Below are positions 1 through 7,504 of a DNA stretch of 64,000 bases, piece after piece. Numbering within the stretch: the first letter of the stretch is position 1; each line of letters starts with the position of its first letter. The translations under genes and the position numbers were made by a program. Source of the DNA: JANQIV01 sp050117315 (GTDB lineage Bacteria; Bacteroidota; Ignavibacteria; Ignavibacteriales; Melioribacteraceae); contig JASFMY010000002.1 of NCBI GenBank assembly GCA_050117315.1, forward strand, positions 90,195 through 154,194, in the 5' to 3' direction. Below the pieces are notes generated by a model. That model was not told the origin of the DNA, did no database searches, and was given only the letters and a program-made list of their open reading frames with translations.

Positions 1-31
1 TTGCTCCGGTTCTCACATATTAGAAATTTAG

Positions 32-214
32 AATTATGGAATAGATTCTACCTCCCCGGTAAAACATTTTTCCTTTTATCTTCCATCGGCGAATTCATTT
101 ACCCCGGATTATGCAATAGAAAAGAAAGAATTTAGAGATAGATTTAGTTTCAATGAGTTACAAATAATATCTAAGGAAGCAGATTCATTACCGGTAAAAG
201 AGCTTAAGGATTAA
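32..214 (+). pseudogene. possible C-terminal remnant of an unidentified protein
   Basis: An open frame runs from just after a stop at 29-31 to the TAA at 212-214 and reads as a plausible hydrophilic protein tail (ending SLPVKELKD). It has no start codon, so it would be the 3' end of a gene whose body is lost or lies outside the window. I do not recognise it; the frame could be chance. Confidence 0.2.
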
Positions 215-342
215 CTAGTGTCAAGTCAATTCAGTATTGACATTCCGGTAATCCCCGTATTAATACATTACGGGGCAGGCTTTAAGTCCGCCTTCTTTAG
301 TACAAGTACGGTCGCCGACGCTTCAAAGCTATGGCGACGGAG

Positions 343-465
343 CGCGGACAGGCCGGAATCTACAATTGATTTATACTATGTCATTCCCGCACGCATTAAG
401 CGTGAATCTAATTTATAAAAGTGGATTCCCAATAATCGCCGCGGAATTCGGGAATGACACGGCAG
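343..465 (+). repeat. dispersed repeat, left copy (inverted partner at 63485-63609)
   Basis: About 120 bp starting GCGGACAGGCCGGAATCTAC and ending GGAATTCGGGAATGACACGGCA. Nearly the same sequence occurs in reverse complement at 63485-63609. Inside are the palindromic GTCATTCCCG / CGGGAATGAC arms common to REP-like intergenic repeats. No coding frame or transposase is linked to it. Confidence 0.8.
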
Positions 466-507
466 TAGAAGCTTTTTTAAATGAATCTTAACTTGTTTCG
501 GATTGAT

Positions 508-801
508 TAAAAATGTTTTCAAATTGATTGAATGTTGTTTCAAATTAGTCAAATGTTGTTTCGAATCAATCAAATGTTGTTTCGAATTAGTCAAATGTTG
601 TTTCGAATCAATCAAATGTTGTTTCGAATTAGTCAAATGTTGTTTCGAATTAGTCAAATGTTGTTTCAAATCAGTCAAATGTTGTTTCGAATTAGTTGAA
701 TGTTGTTTCAAATTAGTTGAATGTTGTTTCAAATCAGTCAAATGTTGTTTCGAATTAGTTGAATGTTGTTTCAAATTAGTTGAATGTTGTTTCAAAATAA
801 T
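508..801. repeat. 21-bp tandem repeat array, about 14 units
   Basis: Thirteen head-to-tail 21-bp units fill 529-801 exactly, with one degenerate unit before (508-528). The consensus is close to CAAATGTTGTTTCGAATTAG plus T. Units differ at a few fixed positions (TGA/CAA at the start, CAA/CGA in the middle, ATTAGT/ATCAGT/ATCAAT at the end). Because 21 is a multiple of three, two strands stay open and give heptapeptide repeats (CCFELVK on +, KQHSTNL on -). Neither frame has a convincing ribosome site or non-repeat domain, so I treat the array as non-coding. 21 bp is close to two turns of B-DNA. Confidence 0.9.
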
Positions 802-1001
802 AGAAAGTGCGTTTCCGGCTCATAATTTAACTTTTTGTGAAATTCTGTTTATATTTGAACCAAATGCACCGGGGAAGACAAAATCGAGTTTAACTAAGGA
901 ATAGCTGAATGAGTGATGGTAACCCAAGTTGATAGGTAAAATTCGGCATATTTTCCAAATGCCAATTCAAAATAAACCCCAAAAAATAAGAGGTACTTTT
1001 T

Positions 1002-1689
1002 ATGGCAGAAAGAATCAATTACCGGCTGCAAGACAGCGAAGCTCTTTTAGTTGCCGTTGATTCCAACCGGGAAGCTATGACGGCAAAAGGTTTCACCGAA
1101 GAAAGTTACAACAAATTTACAGAGGCGAAAGAGAATCTGCGCCTAAAAGAGCTCGCACAGCAGAATTCCGTTAAAGAACTAGAAGAAATGACGGTTCAGC
1201 AAAATAAGGAGATATCTGCCGTAGGCAAAACTGATAAAAAAAGTACGGGACGCAGCCCGCAGCGCTTACGGCAACGACAAAGATGATTTGAAGCTTTTTA
1301 AGATCGGCGAAGCTATTCCTAGGTCGGTAAAGAAGCTGCGACCCATGTGCGAGTATACAATATCGCTAGTTGGCGAAAAAAGCGAAGTGCTGTTAAGCAA
1401 CGGCCTAACGCAGGAAGATATAGATGAATTAAACGTTTCGTTAGGCAGGCTTATTTCAACGGATGCATCACAGGAAAACGCGAAAAAGCTTAAAACAGCA
1501 GCTACGGAAGCACGGGACGAAGCATCAAAAGAGTTAAAGGATAAAATGTACAGGATACGAAGTTTTGCAAAGGTTTGTTTCGCCGGTGATAAGGAACTAC
1601 TGCTTCAGTTTAAACCGATAGCCAAAGGCTCAGGTGGTAAAAGTAAAGAAGCAGAAGAAACCCAAACCGGTGAGCAGGCGTCAGCATAA
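1002..1689 (+). pseudogene. frameshifted gene for an unknown helical protein of about 229 aa
   Basis: Two adjoining frames form one protein. The first (1002-1286, start MAERINYRL) ends in low-quality residues after a run of seven A (1236-1242). The frame used from 1243 on continues sensibly as VRDAARSAYGNDKDDLKLF into the second frame (to 1689). Removing one A restores a single charged, mostly helical protein with a basic and acidic tail (KGSGGKSKEAEETQTGEQ). A -1 slip would not rejoin the frames; one extra base must be skipped, so the cause is a sequencing error, transcriptional slippage on A7 or a true lesion. The ATG follows TAAGAGGTACTTTTT, which fits a ribosome site. Family not recognised. 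Confidence 0.6.
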
Positions 1690-1753
1690 AATGTTCACAT
1701 AAAAAAACATTACTGGCAAGGAGTTCGACTACCGTTACTGAAACCTCCACTAT

Positions 1754-1788
1754 AAGCTTCCATCCCGCAAGGGGGGGGATGGAAGCTT
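1754..1788 (+). terminator. hairpin after the 1002-1689 gene
   Basis: A perfect 13-bp stem, AAGCTTCCATCCC / GGGATGGAAGCTT, lies about 65 bp after the stop. The following bases TCTGAATTT are only weakly T-rich, so termination is likely but not certain. Confidence 0.65.
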
Positions 1789-2187
1789 TCTGAATTTAAT
1801 GGTTATATAGTATTTGTTGCGTAGGTCTGTTTTATCAGGCATTATCTTGAATATCACATGCAGTCCATTTTACCCTACCTAAAAAAGACAAGTATAAAAA
1901 TTGGTGCTGTTAACTGTTGTTGAATTATATTTTATGTTTATAATTAATTGTAGTTTTTATATTTTTGAAGGAGGGCAAAAGTAAATTATTATTAAATCTG
2001 TCGGGTTTGGGTGCTAAGTTGAATAGAATGGTATCAATAAAAAGTATTCGTGGGACCTTTCCAATGGGGTAAATTTTGGTCTATTTAATTAAATAAAAAA
2101 CTATAAACAATTGTTTTATACTCTCAATTTAGCAGTATAGAAACAATGGTTATACAATAGCGTTAACAACCATAAAAATACAACACA
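1789..2187. other. AT-rich spacer without recognisable gene
   Basis: About 400 bp of AT-rich DNA. A ribosome-site-like GAAGGAGGGC (near 1968) is followed by no open frame. I see no repeat, RNA gene or relic that I can name. Confidence 0.5.
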
Positions 2188-2844
2188 TTGATAACAACAA
2201 AAGTATTCGTTGAGTTACTAATTACTGGATTAGGAGGCCTAATCTGGATCGGATTATTAGTATTTTGCTTTTTGGATATTAATATTAGTTTGGAAATAAT
2301 TAAAAACCAAAATCTCTCATACTTATTACTACCAACCATTGGTATTGCTTACATTATTGGAATATTAATTGACAGATATAGTTATCGCATTTTTAGTAAA
2401 TGTGAAAGAAAACAGATAAAATCGGTTTTCTATGAAAAGAATATAAAGTATCCACGAGACATTAATGGAGAATTATTTTTGAAACCAATTATTTCATACA
2501 TTAATGAATCTTCTGAAGATTTTAAATATCAAATAACCTTCAATAAAACAAGACAAAATTTATGTGCCAACTGGATAATCAATTTTTTATTTATTAGCAT
2601 TTCCCTAGCTATTAACCTCATAACTAATGGAGTTAAGTTTAATTACTCGATTCTCGCCGCTTTACCTTTCTTAATATTAAGTCTTCTATCTCTCATAATG
2701 TGGAAAAAATTAACAATTGATTACCTGAAGAATATTAAAACCAGTTATATCATTACCTTGCAAAATAAATGGAATAATAAAAAATGTGAAATAAACTATC
2801 CTATAAACTTAAGTAAGCATCAAGCTTTAAAGTGGAAAAAATAG
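2188..2844 (+). CDS. small integral membrane protein of unknown function
   Basis: 218 aa starting at a TTG (2188). No ribosome site is evident, so the start is uncertain. Two hydrophobic segments near residues 7-29 and 44-63 are followed by a basic soluble stretch (about 65-125), then two more membrane segments near 128-147 and 153-172 and a lysine-rich tail ending HQALKWKK. This gives a four-helix topology with a cytosolic middle loop. I recognise no motif. It sits alone on the + strand among other orphan genes of different types, which suggests accessory DNA. Confidence 0.6.
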   Translation: MITTKVFVELLITGLGGLIWIGLLVFCFLDINISLEIIKNQNLSYLLLPTIGIAYIIGILIDRYSYRIFSKCERKQIKSVFYEKNIKYPRDINGELFLKPIISYINESSEDFKYQITFNKTRQNLCANWIINFLFISISLAINLITNGVKFNYSILAALPFLILSLLSLIMWKKLTIDYLKNIKTSYIITLQNKWNNKKCEINYPINLSKHQALKWKK

Positions 2845-2920
2845 AGGTGAAGAGACAATAAAAACCCCATGTGCCAAAGGCAGATTAAATTCTATAAGAT
2901 TATATGGTGGAGAAAACAAA

Positions 2921-3850
2921 ATGATTTCGAAATTAATTGAGGTACCAATTCGGGAAGTATGGAAGAATGAGGCTAGAAATTTTACAACCTGGCTTGGTAA
3001 TCATCTGGAATATCTGGACGAACAACTTGGTATAAAACTCAGTCTAGAAGAAATAGAAAAATCTGTAGGTACATTTTCCGCCGATATATTAGCAAAAGAT
3101 ATTGAGGGCAATCTAGTAATTATTGAAAATCAGTTAAATATTACTGACCACGACCATCTTGGAAAATTATTGACTTATTTATCTAATCTTAATGCTAAAG
3201 CTGCAATATGGATTAGCCCAAATCCTCGTACTGAACACGAAACAGCGATAAATTATTTAAACCAAATTTCTCCTGAAAACACGAATTTTTATTTAATTAA
3301 AATTCGAGCATATAAAATAGACTCATCTTCACCTGCTCCTCTTTTTACTATTGTAGCTGGTCCTGGTGAGGGATTAAAAGACATCGGAAAAATTCAAAAA
3401 GATTTAAGTATCAAAGACAAAAAAAGATATGATTTCTTTTCTCATTTATTAGATTATTCCAATAGTAAAACAAAACTCTTTATCAATGTTTCTCCTGTCG
3501 GTTATCAAAATTGGGTAATGACTGGTGCTGGGAAAGCTGGTTTATCTTGGGTTTATTCTATTGGTGTAAACAAAGCAAATTGTCATTTATTTTTTGGTTT
3601 AAGAGATGCACAAAAAAACAAGGAAAGGTTTAATAAATTATTTAAGCACAAATCCGATATAGAAAAAATACTTGGAAATAAATTAGAGTGGGATTTCAAA
3701 GAAGGGAGACAGCAACATTATATCAGAAGTTTTTCAAACCTTGGAGGATTGAAAGACGAATCCAAATGGGAAGTTATTCGATCAGATATGGTTACACGAA
3801 TGATAAATCTTGAAAAAGCTATAAGGAAATATTTAAGAACAATAGATTGA
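2921..3850 (+). CDS. DUF4268 protein with PD-(D/E)XK nuclease-like N-terminus
   Basis: 309 aa. The N-terminal half carries a restriction-endonuclease-fold signature: FSADILA with Asp55, then VIIENQ with Glu69 and Gln71, spaced as in D-(x)n-ExQ nucleases. The C-terminal half (about 165-300: KRYDFFSHLLDY, WVYSIGVNK, GLRDAQKNKERF) matches the DUF4268 module often found in orphan restriction-like proteins. Expected activity is DNA cleavage or binding; whether it is active cannot be seen. No methylase or helicase partner is adjacent, so it is an orphan rather than a full defence system. The RNA near 2900 (TGGTGGAGAAAACAAA before ATG) supplies a weak ribosome site. Confidence 0.7.
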   Translation: MISKLIEVPIREVWKNEARNFTTWLGNHLEYLDEQLGIKLSLEEIEKSVGTFSADILAKDIEGNLVIIENQLNITDHDHLGKLLTYLSNLNAKAAIWISPNPRTEHETAINYLNQISPENTNFYLIKIRAYKIDSSSPAPLFTIVAGPGEGLKDIGKIQKDLSIKDKKRYDFFSHLLDYSNSKTKLFINVSPVGYQNWVMTGAGKAGLSWVYSIGVNKANCHLFFGLRDAQKNKERFNKLFKHKSDIEKILGNKLEWDFKEGRQQHYIRSFSNLGGLKDESKWEVIRSDMVTRMINLEKAIRKYLRTID

Positions 3851-4102
3851 AACACCATCCAGCCAATCAAGCGGACGCCGTTTTCGCATTTGTCATTTTT
3901 GTAATTATTGGCTTTGTTCTTCCGTGTATTGTTGCTTTGTAAAGTAGTTCTGTTAAATAAATGTTTTCAAAATTACTGACAGTTGTTTAATAAGTGGCAT
4001 TGTCGCTCTGGGGCGGACGGCTTATCGGCGACGCGTTATACACGTCGGCAAACTGACATATTCAATATAGATTATATCAAATACTTTGCAGGGAGGTAAG
4101 GT
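3851..4102. other. spacer with GC-rich, cassette-spacer-like sequence
   Basis: The spacer begins with CCAGCCAATCAAGCGGACGC right after the nuclease-like gene and ends near 4045 with GGCGACGCGTTATACACG. This build, a palindromic GC-rich block ending in GTTATAC, resembles attC-like spacers of chromosomal gene cassettes, but the core-site match is imperfect and no integrase is in the window. It is a resemblance only. Confidence 0.25.
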
Positions 4103-4471
4103 ATGAAACGGTTTCCGGTTCATTTCAAGTATTTTGTTGTTTTCATGCTGCTATGTCTTTTTTTTGTTACATGTAGTAAAAATAGGACTTGGTGGGATAT
4201 TGACTTTGAGGGTGAACCTCGTTCGGGCAAGGCCCCGCTGAGTGTGAAATTTACCGATAAATCCAATCTTTTCATTGTTCAGTGGGATTGGGAATTCCCC
4301 GGCGCCACACCTGACAAGGCACGAGGCCAGGGGCCCCATACGGTTCAATATAAAAAACCGGGTCAGTATGATGTGACACTGTCAGTTTACTATATGGTGG
4401 AAGGAGACAGTGTACCGCATCAGGATAGTAATACCAAGTGGGAGTATATCCGGGTGAATAAAACTGATTAA
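4103..4471 (+). CDS. PKD-domain lipoprotein
   Basis: 122 aa with a lipoprotein signal: basic start, hydrophobic core, lipobox FVTC with Cys24. The mature part is a single PKD-type immunoglobulin-like domain (GEPRSGKAPLSVKFTDKS ... QWDWEFPGATP ... KPGQYDVTLSV). PKD domains mediate protein or polysaccharide contacts at the cell surface, so this is probably a small membrane-anchored binding protein. The start is supported by GGGAGGTAAGGT just upstream. No enzyme domain is attached, which is unusual since PKD modules normally sit in larger proteins. Confidence 0.8.
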   Translation: MKRFPVHFKYFVVFMLLCLFFVTCSKNRTWWDIDFEGEPRSGKAPLSVKFTDKSNLFIVQWDWEFPGATPDKARGQGPHTVQYKKPGQYDVTLSVYYMVEGDSVPHQDSNTKWEYIRVNKTD

Positions 4472-4608
4472 TATAAGACATATTGAAACAGAATCACTTC
4501 CACCGGACAACTTTCCGCGGTTTTATGATTGCTGCCGGATGTCCCGGTTGTGTGGAGTAGCATATAAAATTTCTGCCGGAGTTTATTGAAGTTTGCCGTT
4601 CCACAATA

Positions 4609-4700
4609 ATGAAAGATGTAGAGGCGGCTTACAAGTTCTTGTGTTCACAGGAAGGAGTTATTCCCTTGCTGCAACCGTCCACACGGTGGCACACTAGCTG
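4609..4700 (+). pseudogene. possible relic of tryptophan synthase beta C-terminus
   Basis: The frame reads DVEAAYKFLCSQEGVIPLL, which resembles the TrpB segment (D/E)EALEAFxLLxxTEGIIPALESAHA. In the next frame the DNA then reads ATVHTVAH before a stop, resembling the following SAHAVAH segment. That would mean a frameshifted, truncated fragment. The match is short, and no other trp gene is present, so this is tentative. Confidence 0.3.
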
Positions 4701-4741
4701 GGTTTTAAGAAAAGGCAGTAAAAGATAAAAATAAAATACTC

Positions 4742-4784
4742 CCGTCACTGAATGCTTGTCCCTCAATTCGGGGATCAGTGACGG
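4742..4784. terminator. inverted repeat between PKD and RlmJ-like genes
   Basis: CCGTCACTGA pairs with TCAGTGACGG, with extra pairing TCCC/GGGGA in the interior. There is no T-run on the + side; on the minus side the sequence after the stem is T-rich (TATTTTATTTTTATC). It may terminate minus-strand or read-through transcription, or be part of a mobile spacer. Confidence 0.5.
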
Positions 4785-4921
4785 CAGTAAAATTAATTAA
4801 CTAATTTAATAATTGTCAGGTTTTTTGAAAAAATGTTTTGATTTCATTTAAAAAAACGAAACAAAAAATTTCTTGACACCCTATTTTCACACACCCTCTA
4901 AAGCGAAAGGAAATTGACATT

Positions 4922-5788
4922 ATGCCATATACTCACTTCGGAAAACAAGCAGATGTTTGGAAGCATTTAGCATTATGTGAAGTAATAACAAATGAAAAAC
5001 CACAGGTTTACATCGAAACAAATTCGGCGAACTCAGATTATTCTTTAGATAATACACCTGAGCAACAATATGGGATTTACAACTTTATAGATAAAGCATC
5101 GAATTACGAAAGATTATACAAATCAAAATATTTCGATTTAGAAAGTGTAGCACTAACGAAGAATAAGTATTTAGGTTCACCGGGATTGGCAATGAGCCTT
5201 CTTGGAAAGTCATTTGGTCAATTTATATTTTTCGACATCGAAACGGCTCCATTGATTAATATTACTGAATTTGCCAATCGGAATGATTTGTCCAATAACA
5301 TAAAAACGATTAACCAAGATTCGGTGATTGGCGTAATGGATTTGTTGCAGACTTTGCCTAATTCTACATTAATTCATATAGACCCATATTACATTGATAA
5401 ACCAAGCACAAACGGATATAATTACCTTGATTTATTTGCAAAAGCTTCAGAACAAGGATTAATGTGCTTTTTATGGTATGGATTTAATACGCTCAATGAT
5501 AAAAAGCAAATCAATGATTTTATAGTATCCCGCTTGGTAAATTGTGCAATTGATAATTTGTCTTGTGTAGAGCTGATAATGGAGATTATACAAAATGATT
5601 CAATTCCATGTAACCCAGGGGTATTGGGGAGTGGATTGTTGACCAGTAATTTATCAAACGATTCATTGTCAGCAATCATGAATTTTAGTGAATTGTTGGT
5701 AGATTTGTATAAAGGGACAAAGTATAATGATTTTAAAGGTGATTTGTGCCAAGAAATAATAAAAATAAAAAACAGACAAAATGATTAA
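4922..5788 (+). CDS. RlmJ-like (23S rRNA adenine-N6 methyltransferase family) protein, divergent
   Basis: 288 aa. The N-terminus THFGKQADVWKHLALCEVI parallels the RlmJ signature HAGNxADVxKH followed by a short helix, and QVYIETNSANSDYSL occupies the place of the LDTHAGAG SAM-binding strand. A later IHIDPYYIDKPS sits where RlmJ has the catalytic DPPYE motif. Both motifs are altered: the glycine-rich SAM loop is replaced and DPPY is DPYY. The fold assignment is therefore reasonable but the activity is open. It could be a specialised methyltransferase of a mobile system. It overlaps the start of a broken nucleotidyltransferase gene by 8 bp. Start supported by GCGAAAGGAAATTGACATT. Confidence 0.55.
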   Translation: MPYTHFGKQADVWKHLALCEVITNEKPQVYIETNSANSDYSLDNTPEQQYGIYNFIDKASNYERLYKSKYFDLESVALTKNKYLGSPGLAMSLLGKSFGQFIFFDIETAPLINITEFANRNDLSNNIKTINQDSVIGVMDLLQTLPNSTLIHIDPYYIDKPSTNGYNYLDLFAKASEQGLMCFLWYGFNTLNDKKQINDFIVSRLVNCAIDNLSCVELIMEIIQNDSIPCNPGVLGSGLLTSNLSNDSLSAIMNFSELLVDLYKGTKYNDFKGDLCQEIIKIKNRQND

Positions 5789-5876
5789 TAACAATCCGAA
5801 TTTATTGCTAATTATAAGGGAAACTGCAAGCGGATTTTTACCTGACTGCAAAATTCTTCTTTTTGGCTCCCGATAA
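5781..5876 (+). pseudogene. truncated nucleotidyltransferase (MNT-type) gene
   Basis: ATG at 5781 overlaps the end of the RlmJ-like gene. The 31-residue product ends FLPDCKILLFGSR and then a TAA. FLPDxKxxLFGSRAxGxxxxxSDxD is the opening of minimal nucleotidyltransferase (MntA-like) domains, so the gene stops exactly after the GSR of the GSRAxG motif, before the catalytic Asp pair. No later fragment follows. It is a relic, perhaps once the antitoxin-like half of an MNT/HEPN pair. Confidence 0.6.
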
Positions 5877-6202
5877 AATTTAGCATTAACTGCGGAGCAG
5901 CGTTACATTAGTAAAAAATTAACACCTACAAAATTAAAAGCCTCGTGGAGGTGAAACAAAATTTGCCGGATAGTATTTGATCTTACGATGAGCGGTTATT
6001 TTATCTCTTCTATGTCGCTCCGCTGATAAGAGCGACACACTGAACAAACTATAACAAGTTGACGTCTATGCGTACAGATAGAGATTTCTCACCACTCACT
6101 TTGTTCGGGATCCGAATCGACAATCTTGGAGTTTACTATACTTTATTGTTGGCATAACATTAGTTATGCAACACTCTTTGAAGGCCGGTGCTATTAATTT
6201 AT
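5877..6202. other. gene-free spacer with small hairpins
   Basis: Contains a hairpin TGTCGCTC / GAGCGACA at 6013-6037 with a 9-nt loop, and near 6160-6180 a TTATGCAACACTCTTT segment resembling the terminal repeat of the 88-bp element at 34717-34804. No open frame is convincing. Confidence 0.5.
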
Positions 6203-6340
6203 TAGAGTTTCTGCAAAATAAAAAAATTGTCATTTCGAACCCGTTTTTTGGGTGAGAAATCTTTCAATTAGAGTATGATTTCAAAGATTTCTCCCTCCGG
6301 TCGACAAAACGTTTAGATATCTAATTTTGCAGAAACTCTA
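6203..6340. repeat. MITE-like element, family A, complete copy of 138 bp
   Basis: Exact 17-bp terminal inverted repeats: TAGAGTTTCTGCAAAAT at 6203-6219 and ATTTTGCAGAAACTCTA at 6324-6340. The interior has AACCCGTTTTTTGGGTGAGAA, GAAATCTTTCAATTAGAGTA and ACAAAACGTTTAGATATCT. Other members are at 29613-29647 (half) and 45652-45838 (opposite orientation). No coding capacity. Confidence 0.85.
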
Positions 6341-6407
6341 TTATAAAATAACACAAATTTAATATGGGAGAGGTAAACAAAGCGCCGGACATACCACAGT
6401 TAAGGTT

Positions 6408-7352
6408 TTATTTGTAGTGTTCGGCTAATTTTTTGATATGCTTTTTTGCTAGTTCTTTTAATTCCGGCGGGGAGATAACCCTGCAACTGCTGCCGTACAT
6501 TAAAACCCAGCGGGAAACAAATTCAAACTCCGCTGCCATAAATGTCATTTCAATTTCATCGCCGTTTTTTTCTTCGCTTACATAGCCGTAATAATATTTA
6601 TAATCCTCAAAATATTTTACTACATCTTTCTTGAAAGCAAGTTTGAGTTTTTTCATTCCTACGGTAGTGTCAATTATGGTATCGATATATTCTTGGAGCG
6701 ACTTGTGTTTTTTTGTTTTGAAACTGTTTTCAGTTTCATTGAATTTTTTAATGCGGTCAATTCTGAAATCACGGTAGTCTTCACGCATCCTGCAATATGC
6801 AATTAAATGCCAGGCGGAACTGTAATAATAAAGCCCGATCGGTTCAACAACTCTATTTGTAAAAGCGTCACGGTAATGTGAGAAGTAATCAATTTCAATT
6901 GCTTTCTTTTCTGCAATTGCATTTTGTATTTGCAGCAGGTTACTTGACCCGTTTCTTTTGCTTAACCTGTCATCAACCTGTACATGCTGGTGGAGGTTTT
7001 CAAGGAAATCTTTACCGGACGTTTTCAGAACGGACTTAACTTTTGTCAGTGCCGATTCAAATTCTGTTTTAACCGATTTGTCCGACATCTGCTCAACAAG
7101 TTTTCCTGCCAAAAGCAAAGCGCTTGCCTCTTCATTTGTAAACATCACGGGCGGAAGAAAGTAGCCCTCAATAATGAAGTAACCTTTACCGGGTTCAACC
7201 CCAATCGGCACACCCGATTCTTCGAGCGCCCTTATATCGCGATAAACGGTTCGCCTGCTTATATCAAATCGTTCGCAGATTTCCTCTATCTTAACAAATC
7301 TTTTGCTTTGCAGTTGAATAAGTATTGCCGTAAGGCGGTCTATTCTGTTCAT
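6408..7352 (-). CDS. YafY/WYL-family transcriptional regulator
   Basis: 314 aa from ATG 7352 (MNRIDRL), chosen over an upstream in-frame ATG at 7400 because the family begins right before the helix-turn-helix. Residues about 3-60 form an HTH_11 DNA-binding domain (ICERFDISRRTVYRDIRAL). A middle helical part leads to a WYL domain from about 150 (KAIEIDYFSHYRD ... EPIGLYYYSSAWHLIAYCRMREDYRDFRIDRI), a ligand-sensing SH3-like fold thought to bind nucleic acid or nucleotides, and a C-terminal WCX part. It is divergent from xth with about 150 bp between, so it may autoregulate there. WYL regulators often control DNA-damage or defence genes. Confidence 0.9.
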   Translation of the reverse strand: MNRIDRLTAILIQLQSKRFVKIEEICERFDISRRTVYRDIRALEESGVPIGVEPGKGYFIIEGYFLPPVMFTNEEASALLLAGKLVEQMSDKSVKTEFESALTKVKSVLKTSGKDFLENLHQHVQVDDRLSKRNGSSNLLQIQNAIAEKKAIEIDYFSHYRDAFTNRVVEPIGLYYYSSAWHLIAYCRMREDYRDFRIDRIKKFNETENSFKTKKHKSLQEYIDTIIDTTVGMKKLKLAFKKDVVKYFEDYKYYYGYVSEEKNGDEIEMTFMAAEFEFVSRWVLMYGSSCRVISPPELKELAKKHIKKLAEHYK

Positions 7353-7504
7353 AAAAGTTGTTCGTAGAAACAGACATGCCTCTCCTCGGCGGGTAAACAT
7401 AGCTTGTCTCTACAAAAATAATTTATAAATTTATTTTTATACTATAATTTCTATAAATTGTTTACTCAATTTAAGTCAAACCAAACTATTACGATAGAGG
7501 TTAA

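Noticed and set aside
218..418. 66-aa frame near the left end
   Set aside because: It overlaps the dispersed repeat, has no ribosome site and reads as random composition.
508..801. CRISPR array
   Set aside because: Units are contiguous 21-mers without unique spacers and no cas gene is present.
376..904. Long open frames on both strands over the 508-801 array (KQHSTNL and CCFELVK repeats)
   Set aside because: They are forced by a period divisible by three; neither has a ribosome site, a signal or a non-repeat domain, and the two strands are open for the same reason.
2188..5876. Complete restriction-modification or other named defence island
   Set aside because: The DUF4268 protein has no methylase or helicase partner, and the RlmJ-like gene is 1 kb away with a PKD lipoprotein between, so a system cannot be claimed.
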